NCBI GenBank assembly: GCA_036746695.1
Contig: DAIODP010000001.1
Location: 992,001 to 1,056,000, forward strand
Direction of reading: 5' to 3'
DNA length: 64,000 bases
DNA from: UBA3006 sp036746695
GTDB lineage: Bacteria; Actinomycetota; Acidimicrobiia; Acidimicrobiales; Ilumatobacteraceae
Shown: one piece after another, positions 60,993-64,000 of the stretch
How the letters are laid out: the number at the start of each line of letters is the position of its first letter
Numbering within the stretch: the first letter of the stretch is position 1
Translations under genes and position numbers: made by a program
The notes under the pieces: model-generated
What the model saw: the letters and a program-made list of their open reading frames with translations, nothing else
The model's database searches: none
What the model was told of the DNA's origin: nothing

Positions 60993-63575
60993 TCAGGATT
61001 CGTCGTGCGACAAAATGAGCGCAGCGGATGCAACCACTTGCCCTTGATCAAGGCTCATGATGCGCACACCTGTTGCCGCGCGACCCTGGCTTGAAATTTC
61101 CTTGACTGGGGTGCGAATAGTTGTGCCACCCGATGAAACCACCACAATGTCGTCGTCGATTCCCACCATGAACGCAGCAACAACCGCGCCCTTCTTGCCG
61201 GTGAGTTTGATTCCGATCATGCCCATGCCGCCTCGGCCCTTGCGAGCAAAGTTGTTGAGTTGTGTGCGCTTGCCGTAGCCAGATTCGGTGATGAGGAGAA
61301 TGGCCGAATCGTCCTTGGCCACATCAACCGACACCACTTCATCATTTGCGCGCAACTTCATGCCGCGAACACCTGCTGCCGAACGACCCATCGGGCGTAC
61401 AACTTTTTCGGCGAAGCGAATGGTTTGTCCGCCTTTAGAGACCATGAACACGTCGTCGGTGCCGGATGTTTCGATGACGCGAACCAGTTCGTCCTTTGGG
61501 CGCAACTTCAACGCGATGAGGCCATCACGTCGGCTGGAGTCGTATTCGTTAAAGGCAGTCTTCTTTACTTGGCCCTGCTTGGTTGCGAAGAACAAGAAGC
61601 GCTCGCCTGGGAATTCGCGAGTGTCGATGATGGCCTGAATGGTTTCGCCCTGGTTGAGGGGAAGCAGGTTGACAATTGGCATGCCCTTTGCTGTTCGCTC
61701 GCGCTCGGGGATGTCGAGTGCACGCAGGCGATAGACGCGCCCGCGGTTGGAGAAGAACAACAGATACGAGTGGGTTGTGGTGAAGATGACGTGGCGAACG
61801 ATGTCGTCTGCCTTCATCTTTGCGCCACTCACACCGCGACCGCCGCGGCCCTGGGTGCGGAACGAGTCGGCGCTGACGGCCTTCACGTACTGGGCTTCGG
61901 TCATCACGATGACCAACTCTTTGTTATCGACCAAGTCTTCGACACTTAGTTCGCCCACATCGTGGGTGATCTGACAAACGCGCGGTGTTGCGAAGGCTTC
62001 GCGCACTGCGCTGAGTTCCTTGGTGATTACTGCGCGCAGTTTGGTGTCGGAGTTCAGAATTGATTCCAACTCTTTGATGCGTGCGAGCACATCTTTTTGT
62101 TCGGTTTCCAAGTCGATGCGTGAGAGCCGTGTTAATTGGCGCAACTGCATGTCGAGAATGTCGATTGCCTGGCGCTCGGAGAAGCCGTACTTCTTGCCCA
62201 TAAGCGCTTCTTTGGCCGACGATGCATCTTCGCTACTGCGGATGAGCTTGATGATTTCGTCGATGACGTTGAGGGCCTTAAGTCGACCTTCCAAAATGTG
62301 GTTGCGGTCGTTTGCTTTTTGCAGACGGAACTTCGAGCGCCTTGTGGTGACTTCCAATTGGTGATCGACATACCCAACCAGCGCGTCGCGCAAGTTGAGT
62401 GTGCGTGGCACGCCGTGCACGAGTGCAACCATGTTGACGGGGAAGCTTGTTTGTAGTTGCGTCAGTTTGAACAAGTTGTTCATGACCACGTTGGAATTGG
62501 CATCGCGCTTGAGAGTGATGATGAGGTTTGTTTCGCCACCAGACGAGTTGTCGTTGACGTCGGCAATACCGTCCAACTCGCCGCCATCGACCAGTTCTTG
62601 AATGCGTGCGGCGATTGCCGAACAACTGGCTTGATAAGGAAGTTCGGTAACGATGATCAGCATCTGGCCCTTGCGGCCCTCTTCAATGCTCACCTTCGCG
62701 CGCATCTTGATGCTGCCGCGGCCGGTGTTGTAGGCGTCTCGAATGCCGTCGCGACCAAGAATGGTTCCGCCTGTTGGGAAGTCGGGGCCCTTGACAAACT
62801 TCATCAAGTCGGCGGTTGTTGCTTGGGGGTTTTCGATGAGATGCAGAGCAGCGTCGACTACTTCGCCCAAGTTGTGCGGCGGGATGCTGGTGGCCATGCC
62901 CACGGCAATGCCTTGGCTTCCGTTAACGAGCAAGTTGGGAAAGCGTGCTGGCAGAACAATTGGTTCTTCGGCTGTTCCGTCGTAAGTGGCAATGAGGTCG
63001 ACCGTGTCTTCGTCGATGTCGGCCAACAACTGCATGGCAAGTGGGTGCAAGCGCGACTCGGTGTAACGGCTGGCGGCCGGGCCGAAGTCTGGCGAACCAT
63101 AGTTGCCGTGGAAGTCGATGAGCGGATGGCGCAAAGAAAATGGTTGCGCCATGCGCACGAGTGCGTCGTAAATTGCGCCGTCACCGTGCGGGTGGTAGCG
63201 GGCCATGGTGTCACCAGTGACGCGGGCACACTTTACGAATGGACGGTCGGGGCGGAAGCCCTGTTGGTCCATGTCCCAAATGATTCGGCGGTGAACCGGC
63301 TTGAGGCCATCGCGAACGTCGGGCAACGCGCGCGACATGATGACCGACATTGCGTAATCGAGGAATGAACGCTCCATCTCGTCTTGCAACTGCACTGGTT
63401 GCACCGAGTCGGGGTTTGCAAACAGGTTCTCTTGCGGGCGCGGCGGTTTTGTTGGCGGGGTTGCACCGGCGGTTACTGGTTCGGTTCCCTTTTTATCCGT
63501 GGCTTTGGCTGTGGCCTTGGCTGCGGACTTGGTTGCCGGTTTCGCTACTTTTTTGGCTGGTTTTTTGCTGGCCAT
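60993..63575 (-). CDS. gyrA: DNA gyrase subunit A
   Basis: 860 residues. The breakage-reunion domain starts near residue 60 (VQLQDEMERSFLDYAMSVIM), catalytic Tyr171 in ASRYTES, and the quinolone-determining region reads HPHGDGAIYDALVRMAQPF, with Gly133 at the position of E. coli Ser83 and Asp137 at Asp87. The C-terminal domain is a beta-pinwheel with a GyrA-box-like QGRGGRG. An extra N-terminal tail of about 50 residues is rich in Lys and Ala (19 of the first 30). It lies 26 bp after gyrB on the same strand. Confidence 0.97.
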   Translation of the reverse strand: MASKKPAKKVAKPATKSAAKATAKATDKKGTEPVTAGATPPTKPPRPQENLFANPDSVQPVQLQDEMERSFLDYAMSVIMSRALPDVRDGLKPVHRRIIWDMDQQGFRPDRPFVKCARVTGDTMARYHPHGDGAIYDALVRMAQPFSLRHPLIDFHGNYGSPDFGPAASRYTESRLHPLAMQLLADIDEDTVDLIATYDGTAEEPIVLPARFPNLLVNGSQGIAVGMATSIPPHNLGEVVDAALHLIENPQATTADLMKFVKGPDFPTGGTILGRDGIRDAYNTGRGSIKMRAKVSIEEGRKGQMLIIVTELPYQASCSAIAARIQELVDGGELDGIADVNDNSSGGETNLIITLKRDANSNVVMNNLFKLTQLQTSFPVNMVALVHGVPRTLNLRDALVGYVDHQLEVTTRRSKFRLQKANDRNHILEGRLKALNVIDEIIKLIRSSEDASSAKEALMGKKYGFSERQAIDILDMQLRQLTRLSRIDLETEQKDVLARIKELESILNSDTKLRAVITKELSAVREAFATPRVCQITHDVGELSVEDLVDNKELVIVMTEAQYVKAVSADSFRTQGRGGRGVSGAKMKADDIVRHVIFTTTHSYLLFFSNRGRVYRLRALDIPERERTAKGMPIVNLLPLNQGETIQAIIDTREFPGERFLFFATKQGQVKKTAFNEYDSSRRDGLIALKLRPKDELVRVIETSGTDDVFMVSKGGQTIRFAEKVVRPMGRSAAGVRGMKLRANDEVVSVDVAKDDSAILLITESGYGKRTQLNNFARKGRGGMGMIGIKLTGKKGAVVAAFMVGIDDDIVVVSSGGTTIRTPVKEISSQGRAATGVRIMSLDQGQVVASAALILSHDES

Positions 63576-63601
63576 AACTCAATCGTCCTTGGTGGTCGCG
63601 T

Positions 63602-64000
63602 CTAGAAGTCGAGGTTGCGCACGTCGCGCGCGTTGGTCTGAATGAATTTCTTGCGGCTTTCTACGTCGTCGCCCATGAGCACGCTCATGATGTCTTCAGC
63701 AAGTGCTGCTTCGTCCACGGTGATTTGCAACAAGGTGCGCGAGTCGGCATGCATGGTGGTGCCGCGAAGCTCTTGCCAGTCCATTTCGCCAAGACCCTTC
63801 AAGCGCTGAAACTCTTTTTTGTGGTTCGGGTGTTCGGCAAGGAACTTCTCTTTTGCGGAATCGTCTTTGAGATAAATCTTTTCTTTGCCAACCTCGGTGG
63901 AAAACAGAGGAGGTTGCGCAATATAGATGTATCCGGCCTCGACCATGGGGCGCATTTGGCGATAGAAGAACGTGAGCAGCAGTGTGCGGATGTGGCTGCC
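63602..64000 (-). CDS. gyrB: DNA gyrase subunit B, C-terminal part only
   Basis: The frame is open to the right window edge, giving the last 132 residues of GyrB: GSHIRTLLLTFFYRQMRPMV, YIAQPPLF, KGLGEMDWQELRGTTM and the final IQTNARDVRNLDF. These are TOPRIM-tail motifs specific to GyrB. The start lies outside the window. Confidence 0.97.
   Translation of the reverse strand, partial: GSHIRTLLLTFFYRQMRPMVEAGYIYIAQPPLFSTEVGKEKIYLKDDSAKEKFLAEHPNHKKEFQRLKGLGEMDWQELRGTTMHADSRTLLQITVDEAALAEDIMSVLMGDDVESRKKFIQTNARDVRNLDF

Noticed and set aside
1..64000. CRISPR arrays, transposases, insertion sequences and rRNA genes
   Set aside because: No regularly spaced repeats, no DDE or HUH transposase-like proteins, no terminal inverted repeats and no rRNA-like sequence were recognised by eye.

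Overview
The window looks like chromosomal DNA of an actinobacterium, most likely class Acidimicrobiia (Ilumatobacter-like; this is inference from gene content, not a database match). Supporting signs are the gyrB-gyrA-DUF3566 order with a nearby tRNA-Ile, an acyl-CoA carboxylase beta subunit followed by the small epsilon subunit, the FHA-PstP-PknB-glutamine amidotransferase-CrgA block, and a DUF2510 protein. Most of the window is GC-rich with very short intergenic gaps and many 4-bp start/stop overlaps. Two long stretches (about 8.9-16.9 kb and 38.2-53.0 kb) are clearly richer in A+T.

Layout. 0-8.9 kb: housekeeping and metabolic genes (dnaX 3'-truncated by the window edge, a CopC/CopD-like protein, propionyl-CoA-carboxylase-type beta and epsilon subunits, a class III CoA-transferase, an MFS exporter, msrA, an acetyltransferase). 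8.9-16.9 kb: three tandem paralogous polytopic membrane proteins (DUF6311-like, probable GT-C-type) and a fourth large membrane protein. 16.9-22.1 kb: tRNA-Arg, tRNA-Ser(GCT), tRNA-Ser(TGA), a LysM/lytic transglycosylase-like protein, pheA, a metallo-beta-lactamase/Rieske fusion, an L,D-transpeptidase and a 2OG-Fe(II) oxygenase. 22.2-31.9 kb: surface polysaccharide locus (Wzz-like protein, CapD/FlaA1-type dehydratase, O-antigen ligase/polymerase, Wzt and Wzm ABC exporter, two glycosyltransferases, two stand-alone coiled-coil proteins). 31.9-37.9 kb: the actinobacterial Ser/Thr phospho-signalling block (FHA, PP2C, PASTA kinase), pabA/trpG, crgA and a thiolase.

37.95-53.11 kb is a genomic island. 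It is bounded by a perfect 51-bp direct repeat of the 3' half of tRNA-Ala(TGC), with the intact tRNA at the right end and the orphan fragment at the left end. No integrase is visible inside. The island holds two convergent transcription units: gmhB-gmhA rightwards, and a tightly coupled 12-gene leftward operon. Together they encode heptose activation (GmhA, GmhB, HddA), two extended SDRs, a ColD/RfbH-type PLP enzyme with His in place of the Schiff-base Lys, an orphan TPP-dependent E1 alpha/beta pair, a cupin, a DJ-1/PfpI protein, an enolase-superfamily enzyme, a B12-binding-type radical SAM protein, a putative Fe/2OG oxygenase and a GT2. A large membrane protein reads rightwards at the far end. 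The set looks like a pathway for an unusual deoxygenated, possibly carbon-branched, nucleotide-activated heptose or hexose that is added to a surface glycan. I regard this as the most likely undescribed system in the window.

53.2-64 kb: an MgtE-N/CBS protein with a DUF1003 protein, a hydrolase with a Fur-family regulator, a saccharopine-dehydrogenase-like protein preceded by a 45-residue small protein, an 891-residue membrane protein, tRNA-Ile, a DUF3566 protein, a TadE/G-like ORF without an ATG start, gyrA (with a histone-H1-like Lys/Ala-rich N-terminal tail), and the 3' end of gyrB.
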